From: Moraxella cuniculi DSM 21768
GTDB lineage: Bacteria; Pseudomonadota; Gammaproteobacteria; Pseudomonadales; Moraxellaceae
Direction of reading: 5' to 3'
Assembly: GCF_900156515.1 (NCBI RefSeq)
Contig: NZ_FTNU01000004.1
Span: forward strand, 62,001-126,000
Length of the DNA stretch: 64,000 bases
Shown here: positions 50,908 to 60,731 of the stretch, piece after piece
How the letters are laid out: the number at the start of each line of letters is the position of its first letter
How positions within the stretch are numbered: the stretch's first letter is position 1
Notes under the pieces: model-generated
What the model saw: only the letters and a program-made list of their open reading frames with translations
Databases searched by the model: none
Told to the model about the DNA's origin: nothing
Translations under genes and position numbers: made by a program

Positions 50908-52467
50908 TCATTTGGTACAAACCACGCTCAACGCCACATCCCATTTGGCAAACTGTGGTATGTCAAGTTCCAGCTGATTGGCAATCAGTTCCTCATGCAA
51001 ACCTGCCCCAACCACAACCTGCCAAGCATCTGGGCTACTGACGGTTAAATCAATCGCCGCCGCCTTGGTGGTGCGACTGTGGCTTGACTGTGCCGCCAAA
51101 CGCAAAATCAAGCACAAATATGCCAATTTGCGGCCGCCCAACGCCTCCACCGCTTGCAATGTGTCAGGTTTTAATTTGCGGCGATGGTGCAAAACCAGTT
51201 GTGCCATCATCGCCTGCCCCATTTGTGAAAAACCTGCAATGTCTGAATGCTCAAGCAGATAAGCACTGTGGCGTTGATAATTGCTATGCCCAACCGCCAG
51301 CCCTATCTCATACAGATTGGCAGCACGGCGTAACAAATCGGCATCTTCGTCATCAAAGCCCAAATTGTCTTTTGCAGCATCAAACAACCGTGCCGCTCTG
51401 GTCATCACACGAGCTGCCTGCTTGGCATCAACCGAATAGCGTTCAGCCAACGCCGCCACACTACGATCTCGCACATCTTCGCAGTTTAGCCGACCAAGCA
51501 TATCGTACATCACCCCTTCACGCAACGCACCATCAGAATAACCCAACTCATCAATGCCCAATGTCTGCATGATGGCAATAAGCTCCGCCACGCCAGCAGG
51601 AAATACCGCCTGACGATGTGCTTTTACCCCTTCAAAATCAATTTTCTCAATTGAGCCGAGCTTGATTAGGTGTTTTTTGAGTTTTTGTAATCCAGCAAGC
51701 GTAACGGTCTCAGCGGACAAACCAAGCTCGGCAAGCACAGACCGTGCTGCCTTGATTGTGCCTGACGAGCCGATGGCATTATCCCAGCCGACTTTTTTGT
51801 AGCGTTTGGTAATGCCAAGCAGCTCGGTTTGTGTGTATTTTGCCGCTGCCTCAAACGCCGCCTCGGTAATTTTGCCATCATCAAAAAATTTTTTGGTATA
51901 AGTAACACAGCCCATTTGCAGGCTTTCCATCTCAATCGGCTCAAAACCCTGACCGATAATAAACTCTGTCGAGCCACCGCCAATATCAATCACCAGCCGT
52001 CTATCTGTACTGGCATTAGAATGCGACACGCCCAAATAAATCAACCGTGCCTCTTCACGCCCTGCGATAATCTCAATCGGCTTGGGCAAAATTTCGTTGG
52101 CTCGCTGGAGAAATTCTTGGGCATTGACCGCCTTACGCAACGCATTGGTCGCCACAATACGCAAACGACTTGGGTGAACTTCGGTAATATGCTGAGAGAA
52201 GCGATTTAAGCACTCAAGTCCACGCACGATTGCCTCTTCGGACAAGACATTCTGCTCGTCCAAACCTGCCGCCAATTGCACCTTTTCAGAAATTGAGGCA
52301 ACTTTTCGCACCTCGCCATGATCCAAGCGTGCAATCGCCAAATGAAAACTGTTCGAACCCAAATCAATCGCCCCAAGCAGCTCATCACGACCGATGGCAG
52401 CGGCATTGGTGATGGCATTGGCGATTTTTTCGTGGCGATCGGTGGTGTCTATTGTTACGGTTTTCAT
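50908..52467 (-). CDS. ppx: Exopolyphosphatase, Ppx/GppA family
   Basis: Ppx cuts phosphate from polyphosphate chains; GppA-type members hydrolyse pppGpp. The 519-residue protein has the ASKHA phosphate motifs GAIDLGSNSFHLAIARL near residue 35 and VIDIGGGSTEFIIGQG near residue 155, the catalytic Glu in the intervening VSISEKVQLAAGL/REEARL region, and a C-terminal HD-like helical domain (LALVGHSNYQRHSAYLLEHSDIAGFSQ in outline). Its length favours Ppx over GppA. ATG 52467 (MKTVTIDTTD) is preferred to 52494. Confidence 0.9.
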   Translation of the reverse strand: MKTVTIDTTDRHEKIANAITNAAAIGRDELLGAIDLGSNSFHLAIARLDHGEVRKVASISEKVQLAAGLDEQNVLSEEAIVRGLECLNRFSQHITEVHPSRLRIVATNALRKAVNAQEFLQRANEILPKPIEIIAGREEARLIYLGVSHSNASTDRRLVIDIGGGSTEFIIGQGFEPIEMESLQMGCVTYTKKFFDDGKITEAAFEAAAKYTQTELLGITKRYKKVGWDNAIGSSGTIKAARSVLAELGLSAETVTLAGLQKLKKHLIKLGSIEKIDFEGVKAHRQAVFPAGVAELIAIMQTLGIDELGYSDGALREGVMYDMLGRLNCEDVRDRSVAALAERYSVDAKQAARVMTRAARLFDAAKDNLGFDDEDADLLRRAANLYEIGLAVGHSNYQRHSAYLLEHSDIAGFSQMGQAMMAQLVLHHRRKLKPDTLQAVEALGGRKLAYLCLILRLAAQSSHSRTTKAAAIDLTVSSPDAWQVVVGAGLHEELIANQLELDIPQFAKWDVALSVVCTK

Positions 52468-52742
52468 GGCGGTTTCCAAAAATAAAATTATCAATACTGT
52501 AAAATAAAATCACCAAATTGTCTAGGAAAAATTGCCAAGCCGCACCGCCAATCCCGCTTTTTGGCATGGATTGGGTGCATTGCTTTTGCCTTTTATTGAT
52601 GATAAATCACAATCTGTATTTTGTACAAAAAACACCCAAACTTCACCAAACAATACACGCCAGCAATTATCTTGCATTGCTTTGCTTTTATAGTATCTGA
52701 AGCGTATAAGCATCATGTGTACATGTGACAAAAGGAGATTGA

Positions 52743-52961
52743 ATGAAATTCACCAATAGATGCAAATTGGCACTGTCTGCCCTTGTCTTAGCAACAAGCC
52801 ATGCTTATGCCGAGCAATCATATCTTGAAAGCGCCTATGGCATCAGTGCCGAAGAGGTACAGCTTCGCCTAGATTTGCAAGAGCAAGTCATTGCCTTGTC
52901 AGAAAAACTCAATACAATATTTAGACTGCATAATATTATGCAGTCTTGGAGATTTTTATGA
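52743..52961 (+). CDS. Small exported protein, unknown
   Basis: A 72-residue protein with a signal peptide (KFTNRCKLALSALVLATSHAYA) and the mature stretch EQSYLESAYGISAEEVQLRLDLQEQVIALSEKLNT. The AYGISAEEV-x-LRL segment looks like the N-terminal part of a larger secreted protein, after which the frame ends early (FRLHNIMQSWRFL), so it may be a truncated gene. ATG 52743 has AAAGGAG 6 bp upstream. Its stop codon overlaps the start of the next gene (ATGA at 52958). Confidence 0.5.
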   Translation: MKFTNRCKLALSALVLATSHAYAEQSYLESAYGISAEEVQLRLDLQEQVIALSEKLNTIFRLHNIMQSWRFL

Positions 52962-53182
52962 AAAAACAAATTACGGTTGCAATTGTTTCAATGCTGACTT
53001 TAACTGCGTGTTCAAATCCAGCCATCAACGAACCAAGTACTAAAGTCCGGCCAATCAAAAGTAGCGAAATGCAACAAGATCAAAATAAAAATCAAGACAC
53101 TCAATCCATATTTTATTTAAATAGTACCGATGTTTTACTAACAGATAATTTGCTGGCAGAACAAAACCACCAACAAGTTTGA
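52958..53182 (+). CDS. Small lipoprotein, possibly 5' part of a frameshifted gene
   Basis: A 74-residue protein with signal MKKQITVAIVSMLTLTACSN and lipobox LTAC, then a Gln/Asn/Lys-rich segment and SIFYLNSTDVLLTDNLLAEQNH. It ends at TGA 53180-53182, where a second frame with protein-like sequence continues for 87 codons. A single-base length change between about 53140 and 53180 would join the two. No family is recognised. Confidence 0.5.
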   Translation: MKKQITVAIVSMLTLTACSNPAINEPSTKVRPIKSSEMQQDQNKNQDTQSIFYLNSTDVLLTDNLLAEQNHQQV

Positions 53183-53442
53183 TTGTGTACAACCAATGCC
53201 TATCCGTTCGATCTTTTCTTAGTGGCAAAACATATACTTTAGCCACGCCCAATGCCAATGAAATTTTATTTGATGACAATCAAAATGTTATTGGTTTATT
53301 AAACAAAAAATCAAAAAGAAGAATCTTAATCGGTGATGAAATTGTGCTTGATAGCACAAATACCGTTAATGCCAATGCTTCCACCAAACCTGTGCCAAAA
53401 GACTGCTCGCAAGAGCTGCTGATTACCGCTGCGGTTGAATAA
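53179..53442 (+). CDS. Unknown frame following the lipoprotein; may be its 3' part
   Basis: An 87-codon frame beginning at TTG 53179 with VYNQCLSVRSFLSGKTYTLATPNANEILFDDNQ, then VIGLLNKKSKRRILIGDEIVLDSTN and a Cys-containing tail KPVPKDCSQELLITAAVE. It has beta-strand character and no signal of its own. Its weak start and direct overlap with the lipoprotein stop suggest one split gene of about 160 residues. Confidence 0.4.
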   Translation: MIVYNQCLSVRSFLSGKTYTLATPNANEILFDDNQNVIGLLNKKSKRRILIGDEIVLDSTNTVNANASTKPVPKDCSQELLITAAVE

Positions 53443-53489
53443 GATGCCTACCGATATCAAAATACCACCCATCAGCTCAAAACTGGTCA

Positions 53490-54569
53490 TCAAAACCGCT
53501 CACCAACCAGCTGCTGCAAATCCTCAGGCAAATCTGCAGTGAACTGCTTGGTTTGTGTATCCATCGGCACAGCGATTTGCCATGCGTGCAAGCACAGTCT
53601 TCTTACGCCTTTTTGGGCAGCTGTCTGTGCTTGAGCTTGCTGTTGGTATTTGTCATCGCCCAGCAAGGCGTGTCCGATACTTGCCATGTGTACACGAATC
53701 TGGTGCGTGCGTCCTGTCAGAGGGCTTGCTTTGACAAGGCTTACCGCCATATCATCAAGCCAAAAAGTCGCCAAAACCTCTATCTTGGTTTGCGACGGCT
53801 TGCCCTGCTTATCCACCTTGACACGCCGCTCGCCATTTGCCAGCGTGTATTTTAGCAGTGGCTTATCAATCATCTGCCCCTGCTCAACCATGCCATGCAC
53901 CAAGCACAGATACTGTTTTTGTATGGTTTTGTCGCGAAAATGTGCCTGTAGCATCTTTAGGGTGGTGCGTTTTTTGGCGATGAGCAATAGCCCTGAAGTA
54001 TCTTTGTCAATGCGATGCACCAGCTCCAGATATTTTTTGCCCGTGGCGATACGCATCGCCTCAATCACGCCAAAACTCTCGCCAGAACCACCATGCACCG
54101 CCATGCCGTGCGGCTTATTTAGCACAATCAGTCCATCATCTTCGTAGACAATCCGTGCCAACAAGCCCTGTGCCAGCGTCTGACTGATGACAGGCTCTTT
54201 ACTAACGCCCAACCTAAGCGGTGCTATGCGTACCACATCACCTGCACACAGTTTGTCATGAGCCTTGCAACGCTTGCCATTAATGCGAATCTCATCAGCA
54301 CGAATCAATTTGTACAAATGCGAGCGTGGCAAGCCTTTAAGCCGTGCAAGCAAAAAATTATCAATCCGCTGACCATGCTGGTTATCCGTTACGCTCAAAA
54401 AATTCACCTGCGTAAAATCCCTGATGGCGGCATCGGCAGATTGTACCTGTGCTTGCTTGGTGGATTTTTTGTGATGAAACTTCCCTTGCTGACCACTCAT
54501 TTGGGACGATTTTTGTGCAAAATGGGGGTGCGATGGTGCTTTTTGGCGTTTTTTTTGTAAATTTTTCAT
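53490..54569 (-). CDS. rluC: 23S rRNA pseudouridine synthase RluC
   Basis: RluC modifies U955, U2504 and U2580 of 23S rRNA. The protein has an S4 domain (GQRIDNFLLARLKGLPRSHLYKLIRADEIRINGKRCK) and the RluA-type catalytic domain with ELVHRIDKDTSGLLLIAKKRT (catalytic Asp), IVLNKPHGMAVHGG and TGRTHQIRVHMASIGHALLGDDKY. The start is uncertain: ATG 54569 (MKNLQKKRQKAPSH) gives 359 residues with a Lys-rich N-terminal arm of about 50; ATG 54623 and 54686 are also in frame. Divergent from rne, as in many gammaproteobacteria. Confidence 0.85.
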   Translation of the reverse strand: MKNLQKKRQKAPSHPHFAQKSSQMSGQQGKFHHKKSTKQAQVQSADAAIRDFTQVNFLSVTDNQHGQRIDNFLLARLKGLPRSHLYKLIRADEIRINGKRCKAHDKLCAGDVVRIAPLRLGVSKEPVISQTLAQGLLARIVYEDDGLIVLNKPHGMAVHGGSGESFGVIEAMRIATGKKYLELVHRIDKDTSGLLLIAKKRTTLKMLQAHFRDKTIQKQYLCLVHGMVEQGQMIDKPLLKYTLANGERRVKVDKQGKPSQTKIEVLATFWLDDMAVSLVKASPLTGRTHQIRVHMASIGHALLGDDKYQQQAQAQTAAQKGVRRLCLHAWQIAVPMDTQTKQFTADLPEDLQQLVGERF

Positions 54570-54686
54570 GGTTTTGACATTTTTTTGTAGGCGTTTGGCA
54601 AAAGTTTTGGTATAGTTTAGCATGTTGCGAGGTAATGTATCGGTGAATTTTGTATCAAGAGCAAAATTTTCACCAAAAAATGACAA

Positions 54687-55173
54687 ATCCCTGACCGCAG
54701 TTTTATCAATTTTTGATCATAGATGACTTGATAATATTTAGAAAAGTTTATTATCTGGTTTAAAAATACCAAATAAACCAGACTTATTTGGCAAACTTTC
54801 TAAATCCACTCGGCACATTTGTTCGCAACCACAACGAACGATTATTTGACACACCGAATATTTTGGTTGATGCAACTTCGGTATGAACCGTACAAGATTT
54901 GCCAGTCTGCCCAAAGGTAATTGGCACAAAAAATTTGGCAACGCTGGTTCAAAAGCACAAGACAGACTCTGCTTTTGCCAAGCAATCCCCAGTGGTTGTC
55001 AAAATTTTGAGTTGTTAAACTGGTGCAAGCAGTTTGGCAGGTAATCCGCTTGGGCGGAAAATATTACAACTTGGCAAGATAATCTCTTGCCTCTGGCGTA
55101 ATTTGACCGCCTGATAAATCTTTTGAAATACCGATGTTGCTCATTTGGGGCGATTTGCCCATTAAGGAACATC
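54687..55173 (+). promoter_or_regulatory. 487-bp rluC-rne intergenic region, long rne leader
   Basis: No gene is seen. A perfect hairpin TCTGGTTTA / TAAACCAGA (54754-54782) is followed by smaller inverted segments. In other gammaproteobacteria the rne mRNA has a 5' leader of over 300 nt whose hairpins let RNase E cut and control its own message; length and position match here, while detailed homology is not claimed. Confidence 0.45.
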
Positions 55174-58100
55174 ATGAAACGCATTTTAATCAACGCTACG
55201 CATAACGAAGAAATTCGTGTTGCTTTATGCAAAGACAATCATCTGTACGATTTTGACCTCGAAAATCGCACCCGTGAACAAAAAAAGGCCAATATTTATA
55301 AGGGTCATATTACCCGTGTTGAGCCATCGCTTGAGGCGGCATTTGTTGAATATGGCTCGGCTCGCCAAGGCTTTTTGCCCCTGCGTGAGATTGCTGGAGA
55401 GTATCTGCATGGCAATGTGCGTGAAGACAACATCAAACAACTCATCAAAGAAGGCGATGAGGTCATCGTCCAAGTAGAAAAAGAAGAGCGAGGCAACAAA
55501 GGGGCGGCTCTGTCTACTTATATCTCGCTGGCAGGCCGCTATCTGGTGCTGATGCCCAATAATGCCAAGGCAGGCGGTATCAGCCGTCAAATCTCTGGCA
55601 AAGTCCGTGAAGAGATGAAACAAATCATCGCAGGGCTAAACTTGCCCAAAGGCATGAGCGTCATCGTACGCACCGCAGGGCTGGGCAAAGGTGCCGAAGA
55701 TCTGCAAAATGATCTGGATCATCTGCTTGACATCTGGAAATCAATTCAAGAACAAAACAAAACTCGCCCAAGCCCTTGCTTGGTTCATCAGGAAGCTGGC
55801 GTGGTTACTCGTGCCGTGCGTGATTATTTGCGTGATGATATTGGCGAGGTATGGATTGATAGCGAAAATGCCTACAACGAAGCGGCAAATTTCATCAGTG
55901 CAGTCATGCCAGCACAAATGAGCAAGTTACGCAAATACACAGATTACGAGCCAATGTTTGCTCGCTTTGGTATCGAACGCCAAATTGAGACCGCCTATCA
56001 GCGTGAAGTGCGTCTGCCTTCGGGTGGGTCTATCGTGATTGACCAAACCGAAGCATTGGTATCTATTGACATCAACTCCTCAAAATCCACCAAAGGCTCT
56101 GATGTTGCCGAAACCGCCTACCACACCAACCTAGAAGCCGCTGACGAAATCGCTCGCCAATTACGCTTAAGAGACATGGGTGGACTGATTGTCATTGACT
56201 TCATTGACATGAATGACCCACGCCACCAAAAGGAAGTCGAAAAACGCCTTGTAGACGCCACACGCCACGACCGTGCCAGAGTGCAGTTCGCCGAAATCAG
56301 CAAATTTGGTCTCATGCAGATGAGTCGCCAACGCCTACGCCCCAGCCTTGAGGAAGCGACAGGCTACATTTGCCCACGCTGCCATGGCAACGGCATGATT
56401 CGTGATTTGCGTTCATTGTCATTGTCCATCATGCGACAAATTGAACAAATCGCCCTAAAAGAACGCATGGGTGAAATTCAGGCAGAAGTGCCAACTGACA
56501 TCGCTGCATTCCTGCTGAACGAAAAGCGAGAAAGTTTGGTTTATCTTGAGCAAGACAGTGGCACACGCATTACCATCTTGCCACACGCTCATCTTGAAAG
56601 CCCAAACTTCAGCCTGCACTTTAATCCAGATGGCTTTGCACCATCAAGCTATGAACGCATTGCCGATACCGAAGAAAAAGAAAATATCGATCGTGGCTAT
56701 GAGGTCAATTGGCAAACTGACAACGAAAAACAAGACAACAATCGTTGGCACAAACCTGCCAAAACTGCCAGCAAAACCACCGAACAGGTACAACAGCCAC
56801 AACAAACCCAAGCCGAACCACAAGCTGTGGCTTGGCTATCAAACCTATTTGCCCCAAAACCACAGGCACGCCTAGCAGGCAGTCTGGGCACAACCGATGC
56901 TGCCTTGGCAATCGAATCGCTGGTAAATGGTGGCAATGTCAGTCTGGGTGCTGCTGGGAATATCAATGCCCTTATCAGCAATGCTGTGGCACAGCCTGAG
57001 CAGCACAGCGAAGAAAAACGCCACAAAAAATCTCGCACCGCCAAAAAAAGCAGCGATGACGATGTGGTAGCAACCCCAGAAAAATCAGAAAAAAGAACCA
57101 AAAAAGACGCAACAAAGGACAAGGAATATCCTAAGCGAGAAGCAGGTGTACGCCGCGAATCTCGTGGCGAGATTGTCCGTGGCGAGGCTATTAAGCCATT
57201 TGACAAGGCAGAGCAGGCAGAAAAAAGCGAAAAAACCGCTCGCACCGACAAGCCAAAAGCCGATAAAACGCCACGCCAAAAGTCCACGAACCCCGATGAT
57301 GTCATCATGCACATCAGCGGTAACGAAGCTGCCAAACCAGCCAGCCAAGTGGTTCATTTATCCCTTGATGGCAGCAAGGCAAAAACAACCAACAAGGCAA
57401 CCAAGCCTCAAGCGGTGGCTGATGACAATGCTGTCAGCACAGCCAGCCAGTCGCAACCTGCATCTGTTGTCCAATCCGACACTGCCAGCGTGATTGCAGA
57501 CGACAGCGACAAAAATTCAGTGGCAAGTCATGATAACCCACCAAGCAAGGCGACAGATGCACCTCTTCCTAATGTGGCTGCCATCAGCTCGGCATTGCTT
57601 GAGAAAATCACTGCTCTTGCCAAACAACAAAACAAAGCCCCCAATGATCCACGCGTGGTGGCACAAGCCATGCAGGCAACCGAACAGTCTATCACAGGCA
57701 CTGCAGGTGAGTTCATCGCACGCACCCTAGGTCAGACTGCCAGCGGTGAGTTTATTGCAGACTTTGTTGCTGCTGTTGGCAAAGTACGCCGCTTAGATAC
57801 GGCATTTGATTTTAGCAATTTTGGCTACCTGCCACTGACAGCGGCAGCAAAAGCTCAATTCGATGAGCAAATCAACGCCACAGGGCATCTATCGGCAGCA
57901 CAAGGCAAAACCACAGTTGAGCCACGACCTGTTGCACGCCGAGCCAGCAACGATCCACGAGGTCAGCACCCTGATTTTGTTGCCAAGAATAATCACTTGG
58001 GCGATGACGCTCCTGATATCGACAGTGCATTAGCCCCCATGGAGGCAGTGGCCAGCGTCAGCGAAACTGCCGAAGCACGCCTTGAGGCACTTGATGATAC

Positions 58101-58782
58101 CGCCACTGGCGATTATCAAAATCAAGAAGAAACCAAGCCATCAGAGCTAATACACACAGCTGATGACAAGACAGCAGACGATGCCACGACTCTAGAAGCT
58201 ACAGAAGGCGTATCGATTGAGGCGGATAATAACGCCCCAACCACCCTGCTTGATGATGCGTTGGCTACTGCAGCCAGCATTACCGAACAGCTTAGCGAAA
58301 CGGTTGGCAAGGTCATCAGCGATACCATTGACGAAATTGGCAATATCGTATCAATGAGCGAGGACTTGTTTAGCCATCTTGATGAGCAAACCGACACGCA
58401 AGCTGCCGAGCATCAGCCCGATGAGCAAGCACCGCTTGACATCGCCAACACAGCTGATAAAACAGCCAAAGATAGTACAACTGGCGAGTCCAAGACCACC
58501 AGCAAAAGCAAAAAAGGCAGTCAGGTTAAGCAGATTACCGCTGAGCAAAAATCGGAGAAAAAATCCAAAGCCGCCAGCTACAAAGACATGATCGAAAATG
58601 TCGCTGGTCAATTGCAACCACAGCTTGGTATCTTAAACCTGATGACAACCAAAACGCCAAAAACCCCAAAAGCACCCAAAGCTCGCACGCCCAGAAAGCC
58701 GAGCAAAAAGCCTAAGGTTGAGGTACGCAAAATCAGCAAAGCCAGCGAAACTGCCGACACAGCAGAAAGTGGCAATGAATAA
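55174..58782 (+). CDS. rne: Ribonuclease E
   Basis: RNase E is the main endonuclease of mRNA decay and of rRNA/tRNA processing, and scaffold of the degradosome. The 1202-residue protein starts at ATG 55174 (MKRILINATHNEEIRVAL) after AAGGAA. The catalytic half has the S1 domain (NIYKGHITRVEPSLEAAFVEYG), 5' sensor region, the DNase I-like site with VSIDINSSKSTKGS and VIDFIDMNDPRHQ (Mg2+ Asp residues), and the zinc link CPRCHGNG near residue 405. From about residue 530 the sequence is low-complexity, rich in Lys, Ala, Asp, Glu and Gln, and ends in the basic KTPKTPKAPKARTPRKPSKK tail. Confidence 0.95.
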   Translation: MKRILINATHNEEIRVALCKDNHLYDFDLENRTREQKKANIYKGHITRVEPSLEAAFVEYGSARQGFLPLREIAGEYLHGNVREDNIKQLIKEGDEVIVQVEKEERGNKGAALSTYISLAGRYLVLMPNNAKAGGISRQISGKVREEMKQIIAGLNLPKGMSVIVRTAGLGKGAEDLQNDLDHLLDIWKSIQEQNKTRPSPCLVHQEAGVVTRAVRDYLRDDIGEVWIDSENAYNEAANFISAVMPAQMSKLRKYTDYEPMFARFGIERQIETAYQREVRLPSGGSIVIDQTEALVSIDINSSKSTKGSDVAETAYHTNLEAADEIARQLRLRDMGGLIVIDFIDMNDPRHQKEVEKRLVDATRHDRARVQFAEISKFGLMQMSRQRLRPSLEEATGYICPRCHGNGMIRDLRSLSLSIMRQIEQIALKERMGEIQAEVPTDIAAFLLNEKRESLVYLEQDSGTRITILPHAHLESPNFSLHFNPDGFAPSSYERIADTEEKENIDRGYEVNWQTDNEKQDNNRWHKPAKTASKTTEQVQQPQQTQAEPQAVAWLSNLFAPKPQARLAGSLGTTDAALAIESLVNGGNVSLGAAGNINALISNAVAQPEQHSEEKRHKKSRTAKKSSDDDVVATPEKSEKRTKKDATKDKEYPKREAGVRRESRGEIVRGEAIKPFDKAEQAEKSEKTARTDKPKADKTPRQKSTNPDDVIMHISGNEAAKPASQVVHLSLDGSKAKTTNKATKPQAVADDNAVSTASQSQPASVVQSDTASVIADDSDKNSVASHDNPPSKATDAPLPNVAAISSALLEKITALAKQQNKAPNDPRVVAQAMQATEQSITGTAGEFIARTLGQTASGEFIADFVAAVGKVRRLDTAFDFSNFGYLPLTAAAKAQFDEQINATGHLSAAQGKTTVEPRPVARRASNDPRGQHPDFVAKNNHLGDDAPDIDSALAPMEAVASVSETAEARLEALDDTATGDYQNQEETKPSELIHTADDKTADDATTLEATEGVSIEADNNAPTTLLDDALATAASITEQLSETVGKVISDTIDEIGNIVSMSEDLFSHLDEQTDTQAAEHQPDEQAPLDIANTADKTAKDSTTGESKTTSKSKKGSQVKQITAEQKSEKKSKAASYKDMIENVAGQLQPQLGILNLMTTKTPKTPKAPKARTPRKPSKKPKVEVRKISKASETADTAESGNE

Positions 58783-58797
58783 CGCTGGCTAAAACAA

Positions 58798-58836
58798 TAA
58801 AGCACCACAAGCGGTTGTTTGTGGTGCTTTTATTAT
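58798..58836 (+). terminator. rne terminator
   Basis: Stem AAAGCACCACAA / TTTGTGGTGCTTT with loop GCGGTTG, followed by TATT. Confidence 0.85.
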
Positions 58837-58991
58837 CATGGTTAAAGACCAGATTTATTTGCTGGTATAAACCCAACCCTAGCCAAATTACAGTCGTCCA
58901 GCAGCAGTACAAGTTCTGCTAAGCGCGATTTTATTATTTATTAATATTAAAAATAATATTATCAAATCACTCAAGTCATACCGATGAAATG

Positions 58992-60437
58992 TTAAGCGGT
59001 TACGCCACCGATGGCAAGGTATTTGATTTGCAAATATTCATCAATGCCGTATTTTGAGCCCTCTCGCCCAAGCCCTGATTGCTTTACACCGCCAAAGGGG
59101 GCAGCTTCATTAGAAATCAGTCCAGTGTTAATGCCGACCATGCCGTATTCCAACTGTTCGCAGACACGAATAACACGGTTCAAATCCTTACTATAAAAAT
59201 ACGCCGCCAAGCCAAAATCAGTATCATTGGCACGCTCAATCACTTCGCTCTCGTCAGCAAAACAAAACACAGGAGCGATTGGGGCAAAAATCTCTTCATG
59301 TGCCACACGCATCTTATGGGTTGCGTCCCGAATCACAGTTGGGGCAAAAAACAGCCCCTCATGGCCGCCACCACAGCAAATTTTACCGCCCTTGCTGGTT
59401 GCGTCTTGGAGCAATGATACGGCATTATCAAGTGCCTTATTGTCTATCAATGGTCCAACATCCACACCTGCCGTCATGCCAGATCCCAGCACCAACTCGG
59501 CGACCGCTTGGGTGAATTTGGCAACAAATTGCTCATAAACGCCCGATTGTACATAAATGCGGTTGGCACACACGCAAGTCTGCCCAGCGTTGCGGTATTT
59601 GGCAGCCACCGCCCCTGCCACCGCTGCATCTATATCAGCATCATCAAACACAATAAAAGGTGCGTTGCCACCAAGCTCCAGCGAGACTTTTTTGATGGTG
59701 CTGGCACATTTTTTCATCAACAGTCGTCCAACCTCTGTTGAACCTGTAAAGCTAAACTTACGCACATTAATATCTTGGGTGAACACATCACCGATGGACT
59801 CGGCATCGCCCGTGATGACATTAAATACGCCAGCAGGTATGCCAGCCTGCTCGGCAAGCACCGCCAATGCCAATGCCGAAAAAGGGGTCAGTGATGCAGG
59901 ACGAATGACAAAAGTACAACCCGCTGCCAATGCTGGTGCAGCTTTGCGAGTTATCATGGCGTTGGGAAAGTTCCACGGCGTGATGGCAGCACAAACACCA
60001 ATCGGCTGCTTGATGGCAAGGACTCGCTTATCCGTACTGGGTGCTGGTATGACATCGCCATAGACCCGCTTTGCCTCTTCGGCAAACCATTCAATATAGG
60101 ACGCACCATAAGCAATCTCTGCACGAGACTCTGCCAAGGGCTTACCCTGCTCAATGGTCAGAATAACTGCCAAATCTTCTTGGTGCTGCATAATCAGCTC
60201 AAACCATCGCCGCAATAGCTCGCCACGCTGCTTGGCTGTATAACCCTGCCAAGTCGCCAAGGCACGCTTGGCTGCCAAAATCGCACGCTGTGCCTCCGCC
60301 TTGCCCATATTTGGCACAGTGCCAATCAGCTCATCGGTAGCAGGATTATAAACAGCAATCTCTGCACGATTATCCGCTGCTTGCCACTTGCCATCAATAT
60401 AGGCTTGGGTCTTTAACAAAAGCTGATTTATCTGCAT
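58992..60437 (-). CDS. gabD: Succinate-semialdehyde dehydrogenase (NADP+)
   Basis: GabD oxidises succinate semialdehyde to succinate. The 481-residue aldehyde dehydrogenase has PWNFPNAMITRKAAPALAAGCTFV, the NADP loop FTGSTEVGRLLM, catalytic Glu in VSLELGGNAPFIVFDDADID and catalytic Cys in YRNAGQTCVCANRIYVQ, and the ending NEAAPFGGVKQSGLGREGSKYGIDEYLQIKYL characteristic of GabD. A second Cys sits two residues after the catalytic one (CVC), as in E. coli GabD, where it acts in redox control. No gabT is nearby. Confidence 0.9.
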   Translation of the reverse strand: MQINQLLLKTQAYIDGKWQAADNRAEIAVYNPATDELIGTVPNMGKAEAQRAILAAKRALATWQGYTAKQRGELLRRWFELIMQHQEDLAVILTIEQGKPLAESRAEIAYGASYIEWFAEEAKRVYGDVIPAPSTDKRVLAIKQPIGVCAAITPWNFPNAMITRKAAPALAAGCTFVIRPASLTPFSALALAVLAEQAGIPAGVFNVITGDAESIGDVFTQDINVRKFSFTGSTEVGRLLMKKCASTIKKVSLELGGNAPFIVFDDADIDAAVAGAVAAKYRNAGQTCVCANRIYVQSGVYEQFVAKFTQAVAELVLGSGMTAGVDVGPLIDNKALDNAVSLLQDATSKGGKICCGGGHEGLFFAPTVIRDATHKMRVAHEEIFAPIAPVFCFADESEVIERANDTDFGLAAYFYSKDLNRVIRVCEQLEYGMVGINTGLISNEAAPFGGVKQSGLGREGSKYGIDEYLQIKYLAIGGVTA

Positions 60438-60671
60438 AAATTTCTCCGCATTATTATTTATATTATCATCATTGTTATTTTAAATTTAAACTGCACCGAG
60501 TAAGTGGATAATTTTTGGCAGTTGCTACATGATGATATTTATCAAACAAGCCAAATATCCATCAGCTTGGTGATTTTTGGCACATTTATCAAGTCATTGA
60601 CACCCACAGGCTTTAACATTGTAACAACCCTTGGCAAAATTGCAAAGCACAATCCGCCAAATCTTAAAGCA

Positions 60672-60712
60672 AAAAACCGCCCTTGTTGTCCGTAACAAAA
60701 GCGGTTTTGTCT
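60672..60712. terminator. Terminator of glcB
   Basis: Stem AAAACCGC / GCGGTTTT enclosing about 22 bases; T-rich on the minus strand, 20 bp past the glcB stop. Confidence 0.65.
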
Positions 60713-60731
60713 TTATGCACAAAAACAACAA

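Noticed and set aside
54570-54686. N-terminal extension of RluC to 54686
   Set aside because: Adds 39 residues with no family similarity over a likely promoter region; kept only as an alternative.
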